Shown: one piece after another, positions 43,361 through 52,829 of the stretch
How the letters are laid out: each line of letters starts with the position of its first letter
Position numbering within the stretch: position 1 is the stretch's first letter
Assembly (NCBI RefSeq): GCF_000332335.1
Contig: NZ_KB235948.1
Span: forward strand, 1,769,255-1,833,254
Length of the DNA stretch: 64,000 bases
Source of the DNA: Kamptonema formosum PCC 10802
Lineage (GTDB): Bacteria; Cyanobacteriota; Cyanobacteriia; Cyanobacteriales; Oscillatoriaceae
Reading direction: 5' to 3'
Translations under genes and position numbers: made by a program
The notes under the pieces: model-generated
Told to the model about the DNA's origin: nothing
Database searches by the model: none
The model's input: the letters and a program-made list of their open reading frames with translations, nothing else

Positions 43361-45430
43361 CTACTTTGGCATGCGCCAAATTTTGATGGTTTTGTCACCG
43401 CCGCCGCTGATTACTGTCTGCCGGTCGGGGCTGATGGCGACAGACCAAACGGAGTTGGTGTGACCGGTGAGGGTGATTTTTAGGGTGCCGGTGGCAAGAT
43501 CCCACACTTTGATGGTGTTGTCCCAGCTGCCGCTCACCAGGGTTCGCCCGTCCGGACTGATGGCCACAGAGGTCACGCGGTCGGTATGGCCTGTGAGGGT
43601 GGTTTTTAGGGTGCCGGTGGCGAGATCCCACACTTTAATCGTTTTGTCCCAACTGCCGCTGACGGCGGTTCGCCCGTCCGGGCTGATGGCGACAGCCCAA
43701 ACTGAGTCGGTGTGATCCCTCAGGGTGGCTCTCTCTTTGCCGGTGGCGAGATCCCACACTTTGACCGTGCTGTCATCCCCACCGCTCACCAGGGTTCGGC
43801 CATCTGGGCTGATGGCCACAGTGTTGACATCGTTGCTGTTACCCCTGATCGCGATCTTTAGGGTGCCGGTGGCAATATCCCACACTTTGATGGTGCTGTC
43901 CCAGCTGCCGCTGACCGCAGTCCGCCCGTCGGGGCTGATGGCGACCGCAGAAACCCCGCCAGTGTGACCGGTGAGGGTGGCTCTCACGGTGCCGGTGGCG
44001 AGATCCCACACTTTGACCGTGCTGTCATCGCCGCCACTCACCAGGGTCTTCCCGTCCGGACTGATGGCGATAGAATTAACATCGTTGGCGTGACCTGTGA
44101 GGGTGGCTCTCACGGTGCCGGTGGCAATATCCCACACTTTGATGGTGTTGTCCAGGCTGCCACTCACCAGGGTCTGCCGGTCGGGGCTGATGGCAATGCA
44201 GCCCTCAAAACAGATTGAGTCCGTATGTCCGGTGAGGGTGTTCAGGAGGATAGAATTTTTCGAGGCGACAGTTTTAGCCTGGATAGAAATCGGCGGACTT
44301 GGGGTTGGGCTAGCAATGGGTTGAGTTGGGGTTGGGCTAGCAGTGGGTTCACTGGGGCTGAGCGGTGCGGTGAGCTGACTGGAGCTCAGCAGTGCGGTGA
44401 GCTGGCTCAACAAGTCAAAATCTGGCTGCGTGGCTTTCCAATACTGATATCCAGCAACGGCTAGCAGCAGGATGGCCGCACCGGCAAATACGCTATTTTT
44501 TGGCAGCAACACCCGCTCCGGTTTCAAATCTCTTAGCACTTGCTCAGCCGACTGGTAGCGCTTGTGGATATCTTTTTGCAGCAGTTTGTCGAGCACCCGA
44601 GCCAATTCCTCACTAATCGGACTCTTCAAATGTTGCTGCCAATTGGCAGTCGGGCTACTGCCATGTTCCGCAAGCAGCTGCAACGGATGAATCCGGGTGA
44701 GCAGCGCAAAGCAAGTCGCACCCAAACTGAACAAATCGCTGGCGGGAGACGCCTCACCCCCCTGTATTTGTTCCGGCGCTGCGTAGCCCTGATTCCCCAG
44801 CTTCGCCGCCAGTTTGGCGCTCTCGGCTGCCGGCACCTGCTTGCAGCCGCTAAAATCAATCAGCACAAACTGACCCCCCTTTACCTCGTCTGGGTTGGGG
44901 GATGAAGGGAGCCGGCGAATAATATTCTCTGGCTTGATGTCTCGATGAATCACCTGTCTCGCATGAATAAACTTGAGCGCCGGAAGCAAGTCGAGTAACA
45001 GCTCCCGAATCTGGCTTTCTTTCCAAACTCCCTGCAATTGCAACAGCTGCCACAAATTCTGCCCGGTAATAAATTCCCGCACCAAGTACAGGTAGCCGTC
45101 TTGTTTAAAATAGGCGCACACGGAGGAAATTTGCGGGTGTTCGTTTAGCTGCTGCAGTTGCTTGGCCTCTCGCTCGAACAGTTCTACGGCTTTCTTCAGC
45201 CTTCGGGTTTCCTGGACATTGGGTGCTAGCTGCCGGACGACGCAGTGCTGGTTTTTCTTTTCTATATCTTGTGCCAGATAGGTCCTGCCCGCAGTTGCTC
45301 GCCCCAGGGGCAGGACGAGGCGGTAGCGCCCTCGCAGCAAGGGCACCAGGAATGTCCCGCAACTCTGGCAAAAGCTTAAGCCATCCGGATTTTGGGGATT
45401 GGGGCAATCGGGGTTGAGGCAGCAGACCAT
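43361..45430 (-). CDS. Zinc-ribbon / atypical Ser-Thr kinase / WD40 protein
   Basis: 689 residues. Zinc ribbon (Cys 4, 9, 21, 24), kinase domain with HRDIKPEN intact, but the VAIK Lys is Arg (CVVRQL) and DFG reads DFS (LIDFSGCK). One membrane helix (VFAGAAILLLAVAGYQYW), a Ser/Pro/Thr linker (SEPTASPTPTQP), then a seven-bladed propeller whose blades are nearly identical (SPDGRTLVSG, then IKVWDLATG). The blades are also very similar at DNA level with a period of about 126 bases, so the propeller has been recently amplified or homogenised. Activity is uncertain because of the two substitutions. ATG start. Confidence 0.88.
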   Translation of the reverse strand: MVCCLNPDCPNPQNPDGLSFCQSCGTFLVPLLRGRYRLVLPLGRATAGRTYLAQDIEKKNQHCVVRQLAPNVQETRRLKKAVELFEREAKQLQQLNEHPQISSVCAYFKQDGYLYLVREFITGQNLWQLLQLQGVWKESQIRELLLDLLPALKFIHARQVIHRDIKPENIIRRLPSSPNPDEVKGGQFVLIDFSGCKQVPAAESAKLAAKLGNQGYAAPEQIQGGEASPASDLFSLGATCFALLTRIHPLQLLAEHGSSPTANWQQHLKSPISEELARVLDKLLQKDIHKRYQSAEQVLRDLKPERVLLPKNSVFAGAAILLLAVAGYQYWKATQPDFDLLSQLTALLSSSQLTAPLSPSEPTASPTPTQPIASPTPSPPISIQAKTVASKNSILLNTLTGHTDSICFEGCIAISPDRQTLVSGSLDNTIKVWDIATGTVRATLTGHANDVNSIAISPDGKTLVSGGDDSTVKVWDLATGTVRATLTGHTGGVSAVAISPDGRTAVSGSWDSTIKVWDIATGTLKIAIRGNSNDVNTVAISPDGRTLVSGGDDSTVKVWDLATGKERATLRDHTDSVWAVAISPDGRTAVSGSWDKTIKVWDLATGTLKTTLTGHTDRVTSVAISPDGRTLVSGSWDNTIKVWDLATGTLKITLTGHTNSVWSVAISPDRQTVISGGGDKTIKIWRMPK

Positions 45431-45486
45431 AACTGTGCGTCTATCGGCGGATTGACTCTATCATAAGTTTGACCTATCAGGGGTCA

Positions 45487-46797
<1,311 letters not shown>

Positions 46798-46940
46798 CTT
46801 TCCGCCGCTGCCCAGAGCCCTCTCTGCCAGCGGTTTAATTTGTCAAAATTTCCAGATGTTACTGGCGCAAGGCTGCTAGTGCTGCTATCATTAACATTTA
46901 GTTGGGGCTGTAGCTCAGTTGGATAGAGCGAGCGCCTCCT

Positions 46941-47862
46941 GAACTATCGGGCACCGTGGGGGAAACTCTGCGTGTGAATGTGGTCAAATTCAAGGAAGCC
47001 TACGTCTGGCAACAGATAGGGTAATCTTGAGCCAAGCCAAGGTTAGGGCTGAGTCCGCACTGCTGAGGGCTGCCATGTCAGCGTTCAGTGCTGGGTGTTG
47101 AGTGTCTTGCGCACTCAAAACTCTCCCGCAAAACTCAAACCGCTTTGGAAGGTGCAGAGACTGGTTTAAGGAGTACAAGAAGATAGACTTTCATGTCTTA
47201 TCAAAAGTAGAGCAACGAGGTGTTCTGGTTGGAATGCTCTTGGGTGATGGCCGCAGAAGTCAGAAGAACTTCTTTATCCAGCACTCGTTGGAGCTAGAGG
47301 ACTATATTCTGTACAAGAAAGACGTTCTCGAACAAATCACCAGAAGACCAGTACATGTCCGGAGATGGGAGACAAAGGAGGGCTGCGGCCTGATTCGCAT
47401 CGAACCCAAGCTAATTCCTCTGGCACGGGTCTTGGTTAACAAGCTGTACAGCGGCGGAACTAAAACAATTACTAGAAAGTTCCTCAACCTGTTAACCCCC
47501 CAAGGAATAGCAATCTGGTTCGCGGATCGTGGGGCGAAGTCCTTTAAGAAGAAAAACGGTAATGTCCGCGCTCTGGAAGTCACCCTGAATACTTATATCT
47601 CCAAGGAAGAAAATGAGATTATCGTGTCTTATTTTTTAGAGGTGTGGGGGTTTAAGTGGGGGCTAAACAGGAGTAACGGCGCTTACCGGCTCCGCATGGG
47701 CACGAAAGAAGGAAAACGGTTTCTCGCTTTCATCACCCCTTTCGTTCCGGAATGTATGCTCTGCAAAGTGCAAACCTCTTTAAACATAACGGCCACCACC
47801 TAAGGGCTGTTAGCCTATGGTGAAGGAATAGTCCAGAGAGTGAGGAAACTCACACGAATCTG
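46941..47862 (+). other. Group I intron in tRNA-Arg(CCU)
   Basis: 922 bases, beginning right after U of the anticodon and ending in G, as group I introns do. A GGGA in GTGGGGGAAAC (about 46968) can pair with exon UCCU as internal guide (U-G at the splice site). Near the 3' end AAGGAATAGTCC matches the conserved core word AAGATATAGTCC, followed by a GTGAG-GAAA-CTCAC hairpin. An open reading frame for a LAGLIDADG protein fills most of the intron (47102-47803). Subclass and stem positions were not folded by computation. Confidence 0.9.
47102..47803 (+). CDS. LAGLIDADG homing endonuclease inside the intron
   Basis: 233 residues with a GTG start; the true start may be somewhat later. Two LAGLIDADG helices are seen: LVGMLLGDG at 42-50 with acidic Asp 49, and IAIWFADRG at 136-144. 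In the second, position 8 is Arg 143 where relatives have Asp (WFMDDG), so one of the two catalytic metal ligands may be missing. Between them lie the usual beta strands (RRWETKEGCGLIRIEPKLIP) and a basic patch (KSFKKKNGN). Such enzymes cut the intronless tRNA gene and spread the intron. This copy may be inactive as a nuclease or kept as a splicing helper (maturase); this is inference. Confidence 0.85.
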   Translation: MSCALKTLPQNSNRFGRCRDWFKEYKKIDFHVLSKVEQRGVLVGMLLGDGRRSQKNFFIQHSLELEDYILYKKDVLEQITRRPVHVRRWETKEGCGLIRIEPKLIPLARVLVNKLYSGGTKTITRKFLNLLTPQGIAIWFADRGAKSFKKKNGNVRALEVTLNTYISKEENEIIVSYFLEVWGFKWGLNRSNGAYRLRMGTKEGKRFLAFITPFVPECMLCKVQTSLNITATT

Positions 47863-47911
47863 AAGCGCTAGGCCGCCGGTTCGACTCCGGCCAGTCCCGT
47901 AAATAGAGACG

Positions 47912-47985
47912 CACAGGGCATGGGGCATTGCGCATGGGGCATTGCGCATGGGGCATTGCGCATGGGACATTGCGCATGGGGCAGA
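47912..47985. repeat. 17-base tandem repeat GGGGCATTGCGCAT
   Basis: Four units of GGGGCATTGCGCATG, right after the tRNA. Frames across it on the minus strand encode repeat peptides (AQCPMRNAPC) and are not real genes. Confidence 0.8.
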
Positions 47986-48190
47986 AGCAATCAGTCCCCA
48001 ATCCAAAATTCCCAATCCACCCCTGCACGCACCCACGCCTGCAAAATCGCCCAGTGCTCAATGTCCAATGAGATGCCCAGTCAGATGATGGGCTAAATTG
48101 TTCAAGTTAATCAACAAAGACTCGATACGATCCGGAGCGGGCACCTGCTAGGGTAGATTGGGTGTGTGATGGAGTGAGTTGTCTGTATCT

Positions 48191-48817
48191 ATGTTTTTGA
48201 GGCTCTGGCCGAGAAATCGACGTTACCGCCGGAACAAAAACGCGATGCATCGCCAACAGACGCGATCGTCAGGCCGGTCTTTCTTTGTTCTGCTGCTGGG
48301 ACTTTCTGTGATCTGCTGGTTTGGCTACCGGCAAATCAAAAGCCAGATCGACCAGCCTGAAGCAATGTTGGTGCTGGGTGGGGACACGAAACGAGAGGTG
48401 TTTGCGGCTAAGTTGGCTCGCGAGTATCCGGATATAGAAATTTGGGTGTCTGGCGGGAGCAATCGAGAATACGCAGAATGGGTGTTTTCCGAAGCGGGAA
48501 TCGATAGGAAGCGGCTGCACCTGGACGAGCGAGCGGTGGATACGGTGACGAACTTCACCACGCTGGTGGATGAATTGCAAGCCAGAAAAATTAGCAGTAT
48601 CTATTTGGTAACATCCGATGACCACATGCGCCGAGCTACCGTGATTGGCGAAATTATTTTAGGCAGCCGGGGCATGACTTTCAAGCCGGTGCCGGTGCCT
48701 TCTGGGCGAGATCCGGAACCTATCAAGAAATCGATTCGAGATGGAGCCAGAGCTATTTTGTGGGTGGCCACCGGCCACACGGGTTCCAGTCTCAGCCGGC
48801 ATTTCGAGCGCCGCTAA
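48191..48817 (+). CDS. DUF218 / YdcF-type protein
   Basis: 208 residues from the ATG at 48191 (a TTG four codons earlier is weaker). Basic N-terminus, one membrane helix (FFVLLLGLSVICWFGYRQI), then the DUF218 domain: EAMLVLGGDTKREVFAAKLA, IEIWVSGGSNREYAEWVFSE, DERAVDTVTNFTTLVDEL, IYLVTSDDHMRRATVIGEII. The family includes E. coli SanA/ElyC/YdcF, of unclear enzymology but tied to envelope integrity. The domain probably faces the periplasm. Alone, followed by a copy of the GAAACCAGGTTTC palindrome. Confidence 0.85.
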   Translation: MFLRLWPRNRRYRRNKNAMHRQQTRSSGRSFFVLLLGLSVICWFGYRQIKSQIDQPEAMLVLGGDTKREVFAAKLAREYPDIEIWVSGGSNREYAEWVFSEAGIDRKRLHLDERAVDTVTNFTTLVDELQARKISSIYLVTSDDHMRRATVIGEIILGSRGMTFKPVPVPSGRDPEPIKKSIRDGARAILWVATGHTGSSLSRHFERR

Positions 48818-48925
48818 GCCGGCAGGCACAATCAAACATAACACAGCCCGCCTCCGAGTAACCCGGTTTCTTAAAGAAACCAGGTTTCTATATCTTCAGT
48901 TGCGCCTCAAGGCACTCTAACAACT

Positions 48926-49222
48926 TCACGCAGCGGCGGGTTCTTGCACCAGAACAAAAGGCTGCACTATTAGACTATTAAAGCGTTTGGTTCGGTTAGC
49001 GTTCCAGTCCGAAAGCTGGGCGGTGGAAGGTTTGTAAATCAGTTGCTCGCCAATCCAACCCTGTACAGACGAGACGTTATCACTCGCCATCGCCAGCGCT
49101 ACATCGATCAAGTCCAGCTCTTGCGACACCACAATCACCGCCTCACGCTGGGCGTGGGGGATGAGCCACTCCCACTCCGCCTCGTCTACTGTTGCCGCTA
49201 ATTCTGCTCTTAAATCTTGCAT
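48926..49222 (-). CDS. DUF2288 protein
   Basis: 98 residues from the ATG at 49222; the longer upstream frame is encoded by a repeat (GETPVLRSIGVGQASRLP). The sequence fits DUF2288: LRAELAATVDEAEWEWLIPH, then AVIVVSQELDLIDVALAMAS, then QLSDWNANRTKRFNSLIVQP, FVLVQE. It is a small alpha/beta protein of unknown function found in cyanobacteria and proteobacteria. Upstream (49255-49325) are two GGCAGGCGAGACGCCTGCC-type palindromes. Confidence 0.8.
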   Translation of the reverse strand: MQDLRAELAATVDEAEWEWLIPHAQREAVIVVSQELDLIDVALAMASDNVSSVQGWIGEQLIYKPSTAQLSDWNANRTKRFNSLIVQPFVLVQEPAAA

Positions 49223-49405
49223 TAGGTTATAATTCCTGCTTACTTTCGGGACATTAGAGTTTGAGGGCAGGCGAGACGCCTGCCCTACGCCTATACTTCG
49301 CAGGACAGGCGTCTCGCCTGTCAAGCGTGTCCTAAACTGACTGTCTATTGCAGTACCACGGCAAATGTTTTTTGTCAAGGGGGAAATCGAAAATCCCCAA
49401 CCGGC

Positions 49406-50068
49406 TCAGCGCCCCAAGTCGTGCATGCCGTTGATGATATCGGCACACCGGCGCGTCAGCGCTTCCAATTCCTCCCGGTTTGTTGAGGTGGGGGCGTCTA
49501 TCACTTGGCCAATGCGCACTGTCACCGGCACGGGGCGGGGTATGGCAGAGCCTTTCTCTACAATCCCTTGAGTCCCCCACAAACTGACCGGCAGCAGGGG
49601 TGCCTTGGCTTTAGCCGCAATCAGCGCCGCCCCCAGTTTGGGATCTGTAATCCGCCCGTCTGGGGTGCGAGTGCCTTCCAAAAATAGGCCGGTGGCCCAC
49701 CCTTTTTCCAGAGACTGCAGTGCTGCGCGAATCGCACTCCGATCTGCGGAACCCCGACTCACGGGGTAAGCGCCGTACAGGGCAATGGCTTGTTTCAAAA
49801 CTGGAATTTGAAACAACTCTTCCTTGGCCATAAAAGCCACCGGTCGTCTCATGCAGCAGGACAAAATTGGCGGGTCAAAAAAACTGGCGTGGTTGCTGAC
49901 TATTACGAGTGGCCCTTCTTGCGGCACGTTTTCGGCACCGTAAATGCGCCCCCGAAAGTAAGCGTGCAGCATGGGGCTGACTACTGACCATTTGAACAGG
50001 TGGTAGAGAATTAAGCTCTCAACGGGTTCACGGCTTTTGGCCACAGAAGATGCTGGGGGTGAGTCCAT
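49406..50068 (-). CDS. plsC: 1-acyl-sn-glycerol-3-phosphate acyltransferase
   Basis: 220 residues. Transfers a second acyl chain to lysophosphatidic acid in glycerolipid synthesis. Catalytic NHASFFD (His 60 to Asp 65), second motif region VSRGSADRSAIRAAL, and FLEGTRTPDG with the phosphate-binding EGTR. A hydrophobic anchor lies before it (LILYHLFKWSVVSPMLHAYF). Downstream strand PLLPVSLWGTQGIVEK matches the PlsC fold. Length is normal for the soluble/peripheral bacterial type. ATG start. fabD is nearby on the same strand, with a PstS-like gene between them; a shared lipid role is possible but the spacing argues for separate transcripts. Confidence 0.92.
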   Translation of the reverse strand: MDSPPASSVAKSREPVESLILYHLFKWSVVSPMLHAYFRGRIYGAENVPQEGPLVIVSNHASFFDPPILSCCMRRPVAFMAKEELFQIPVLKQAIALYGAYPVSRGSADRSAIRAALQSLEKGWATGLFLEGTRTPDGRITDPKLGAALIAAKAKAPLLPVSLWGTQGIVEKGSAIPRPVPVTVRIGQVIDAPTSTNREELEALTRRCADIINGMHDLGR

Positions 50069-50173
50069 AGATGAAATTTAGGGCAACTATCAGCTTATCA
50101 ATATCAGCCGCCCTATTTTCGATTCGGGATTGTGCCGGCGCGGCACCGTTTGCCTGACGCCTGACGCCGCCCC

Positions 50174-51112
50174 TCAACCGCCAGAGAGCATGGCTTGCTG
50201 TCCTTGCGGGGATGCGGTGTATCCCAAAAAGGCTTGAACTGCTTGGCTAGCCGGGTTTTTGTAGACGTAGTACAGTGTCCGCTGAAAGGGATAGTTGGGG
50301 CTGTCGGGGGTGATGTTATTCACCGGCACGACGCGCACGGTTTGCTGTTTGGCCACTTGAGCGTAGGTGGCGTAGCCAATGCCGTCGGTTTTCAGCTCTC
50401 GCAGCAAGCCGGTTGTCTCATCCCGTGGCAGTGTGGTGATATTGGGAGTGGTGCCAAAATTGCCGCCAGAGAGCACGAGTTCCTTAAATGTCTGGTGGGT
50501 GCCGCTGACGGAAGGGCGATTAATCACCCGGATTTGTCCGGCGGAACCGCCCACTGCTGACCAGTCGGTGATATCCCCCTCGAAGATATCTTTAACTTGC
50601 TCGCGGGTTAATCCGCCTTTCCAAGGATTGTTAACCCCGACTGTTACTGCGATGGCGTCTTGCGCCACCGGCACGGCGACCAAACCTGACGACAGTTCTT
50701 GGGGCGTCAGAGGTCGGGATATGGCGGCAATATCGACGCTTGCCGCCTGAAGATCCTGAATTCCTTTGTCGGTTCCGCCGGCACTGGTGGTTACGGCGGT
50801 TCCGGGAAACTGTTTTTCAAAGCCATTCTTTAGGTTAACATTAATTGTCACCATGCTGGTGGAACCGTCTATCCTGACATTGGTGCCCGCCGGCACGGAA
50901 GTGGGAGCAGGAAAGGATGCCGGTGCGGTGGGGGTTGAGCTGCCCACTATCGGTGCGCCTGGAAGCCGATTTGGGGATGGGCTTGTGTTGGGGGCGGGAA
51001 TGGTTCCCTGCTGGCTGCTGTTGCGCAGGAAAAACCACCAGTAGCCACCGGCGGCTAGCAAGAGAAACAGGAGGATAAATACAATTGCAGGAGGACTGCT
51101 GTTTTTTGCCAT
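50174..51112 (-). CDS. Phosphate-type ABC transporter substrate-binding protein
   Basis: 312 residues. N-terminal membrane anchor (IVFILLFLLLAAGGYWWFFL), then a Pro/Ser-rich linker to residue 75, then a PstS-like periplasmic binding fold: VRIDGSTSM, FPGTAVTTSAGGTDKGIQDL, DIAAISRPLTPQEL, LTREQVKDIFEGDITDWSAV, INRPSVSGTHQTF, IGYATYAQVAKQQ. Because it is anchored and no pst transport genes are adjacent, it may be a phosphate scavenging or sensing protein and not a transporter partner; ligand identity is uncertain. ATG at 51112. C-terminus ends QQAMLSGG. Confidence 0.85.
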   Translation of the reverse strand: MAKNSSPPAIVFILLFLLLAAGGYWWFFLRNSSQQGTIPAPNTSPSPNRLPGAPIVGSSTPTAPASFPAPTSVPAGTNVRIDGSTSMVTINVNLKNGFEKQFPGTAVTTSAGGTDKGIQDLQAASVDIAAISRPLTPQELSSGLVAVPVAQDAIAVTVGVNNPWKGGLTREQVKDIFEGDITDWSAVGGSAGQIRVINRPSVSGTHQTFKELVLSGGNFGTTPNITTLPRDETTGLLRELKTDGIGYATYAQVAKQQTVRVVPVNNITPDSPNYPFQRTLYYVYKNPASQAVQAFLGYTASPQGQQAMLSGG

Positions 51113-51349
51113 AGCTTTTGCTATCTCCTCGGGGAGAAGTCACCCGATTTTGTAAATCTATTCATTTTTTGTAGCACAGGCGTCTCGCCTGCGCCAGAAA
51201 CAGAGGTCTGGGACAGGCTTTTCGGCCTGTCCGTTCAAGAGATGGGTTTACAAAAATGGCACGCTCCCGGCGGGGGGAAATGATTGATTCGCCCTGGGTT
51301 TTCCCCACCGGCTTGTGGGGGAAAAGGGGGACGCGCCTATGGCTGGTGT

Positions 51350-52222
51350 TTAGTTGCTGGGGGCTTCGCTGACATTTTCTAAGGATATATCGGGGCAGGT
51401 GCGTTTAATCAGGCCGGTGAGGACTTTACCGGGGCCAATTTCTACGGCGCGCTCTATGCCTTGCACCGGCAGTTGCAGCATGATTTCTCGCCAGCGCACG
51501 GAGCCGGTCATTTGCCGCGTCAGGCGCTCTTTTAAGATGGCGGCTGCTGTTGCCGGCACCGGCTCGACGTTGGAGAGCACCGGCACGCTGGCGTCTGCAA
51601 AGGTGACGGTTTCGAGAATTTGCTGGAATTCTCCTGCTGCCGGTGCCATTAAATGGGAGTGAAAAGCGCCGGAAAGTTTCAATTTTACGGCTTTTTTTAC
51701 TTTAATATTGGATAGGATAGTTTCGACGGCTTCTGGTGTGCCGGAGATGACGGCTTGTGCGTCGCTGTTGTCATTGGCGAGGACAACATCGGGGGTTTGG
51801 GCGATGGCTTCTTCGAGTTGTTGCCGGTCGAAGCCCATGAGGGCTGCCATTTGACCGCCGGCGGCGCTGTCCATCAGTTCGGCGCGGCGTTTGACTAGGC
51901 GCAAGCCGGTTTCAAAGTCAAGTGCGCCGGCGGCGTAGAGGGCGACATATTCTCCGAGGCTGTGACCGGCAACCAGGTGGGGCTGTTCGCCGCGCTCGCG
52001 CATTATATCAGCGAGGATGCTCTCTACGACATAGAGGCAGGGTTGTGTGTAGAGGGTGCGGGAGAGTTTTTCTTCATTTTGGCAGATGTCGGGGACAGAC
52101 CAGCCGAGAATTTGCTCGGCTTGCTGGTATTTTGCAATGCCGGTGGGGAGCTCTGCTAAACCGGCTCCCATGCCTGCCGTTTGCGAACCCTGTCCTGGAA
52201 ACACCCATGCAGTTTTAGTCAT
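51350..52222 (-). CDS. fabD: Malonyl-CoA:ACP transacylase
   Basis: 290 residues. Moves the malonyl group from CoA to acyl carrier protein, the entry step of fatty acid elongation. FPGQGSQTAGMGAGL at the start, active-site GHSLGEYVAL with Ser 88, the RAELMDSAAGGQMAALMGF arm with Arg, and SGAFHSHLM with the catalytic His. Standard length. ATG at 52222. In many cyanobacteria fabD is next to fabH/plsX-type genes; here the minus-strand neighbours are a PstS-like gene and plsC. Upstream is a tandem GGGGGACAGGCGA field. Confidence 0.96.
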   Translation of the reverse strand: MTKTAWVFPGQGSQTAGMGAGLAELPTGIAKYQQAEQILGWSVPDICQNEEKLSRTLYTQPCLYVVESILADIMRERGEQPHLVAGHSLGEYVALYAAGALDFETGLRLVKRRAELMDSAAGGQMAALMGFDRQQLEEAIAQTPDVVLANDNSDAQAVISGTPEAVETILSNIKVKKAVKLKLSGAFHSHLMAPAAGEFQQILETVTFADASVPVLSNVEPVPATAAAILKERLTRQMTGSVRWREIMLQLPVQGIERAVEIGPGKVLTGLIKRTCPDISLENVSEAPSN

Positions 52223-52829
52223 TTAGTGCGCTGCGATTTGTTATTCTTCTCTGACATTTTCCTATGTGGCGGTGCTTTTGGGATAGGGGGGACAGGCGGG
52301 ACAGGTGAGGGGGACAGGTGAGGGGGACAGGCGAGGGGGACAGGCGAGGGGGACAGGCGAGACGCCTGTCCTACGTCGGGATGGGTTGGGGACAGGGACA
52401 GGCGGGATGCCGGTCCTGCGCCTGGATGGGATGGGTTATTCTCGCTCTGGTTTCCTTGATTGCTCGCGCTTAAGTACCTGCGGAAGCCCCTGCTAGTATA
52501 TGGCGAACTTGTACGCTGGTTGGGCTTAGACTGTACCGCCCTCAAAAATTGGCTTTTTTGCAAATAACTATTTCTATTTGTTGCGGATGCGTCCTTTAAA
52601 GTTGAACTTTTTTAAGTTATTTAATTTTTAAGTTGCAATTTGTTACATTAGGGAGCTTGTTAAGTAAATATCGGGCGTGATATCTTAAAGTAGTCTTGAG
52701 CGGAGTAGGAATGAATCTCTATCACCGCAAGCTTTAGGCGCTGCCGCACAAATCAGGAGTTTTGCCACTCCCAGGCAATCCAGGCCAAACCATCGAGTGT
52801 TTAAGTCACTGTCGAAAGGATTGGATATC
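52223..52829. other. Upstream region of the Cmr operon
   Basis: 52280-52420 is a field of GGGGACAGG tandem units and the GACAGGCGAGACGCCTGTC palindrome. 52560-52680 is strongly AT-rich, in contrast to its surroundings, and the likely promoter area of the operon, although no consensus pair is certain. The start of the region overlaps the fabD promoter. No gene is seen. Confidence 0.5.

Larger units (their letters stand above)
46904..47899 (+). tRNA. tRNA-Arg(CCU), split by a group I intron
   Basis: 5' exon 46904-46940, 3' exon 47863-47899, together 74 bases without encoded CCA. The acceptor stem GGGGCTG pairs with CAGTCCC, followed by discriminator G. D arm GCTC-AGTTGGATA-GAGC. Anticodon stem AGCGC/GCGCT with loop CTCCTAA, so anticodon CCU. 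T arm GCCGG-TTCGACT-CCGGC. The intron splits the loop after the anticodon's last U, the site used by known bacterial tRNA-Arg(CCU) group I introns. Spliced sequence folds perfectly, and without splicing the tRNA could not form. Confidence 0.95.

Noticed and set aside
47810..48061. Minus-strand frames of 73-83 codons after the tRNA
   Set aside because: Made of the GGGCATTGCGCAT tandem repeat and antisense to the tRNA 3' exon.
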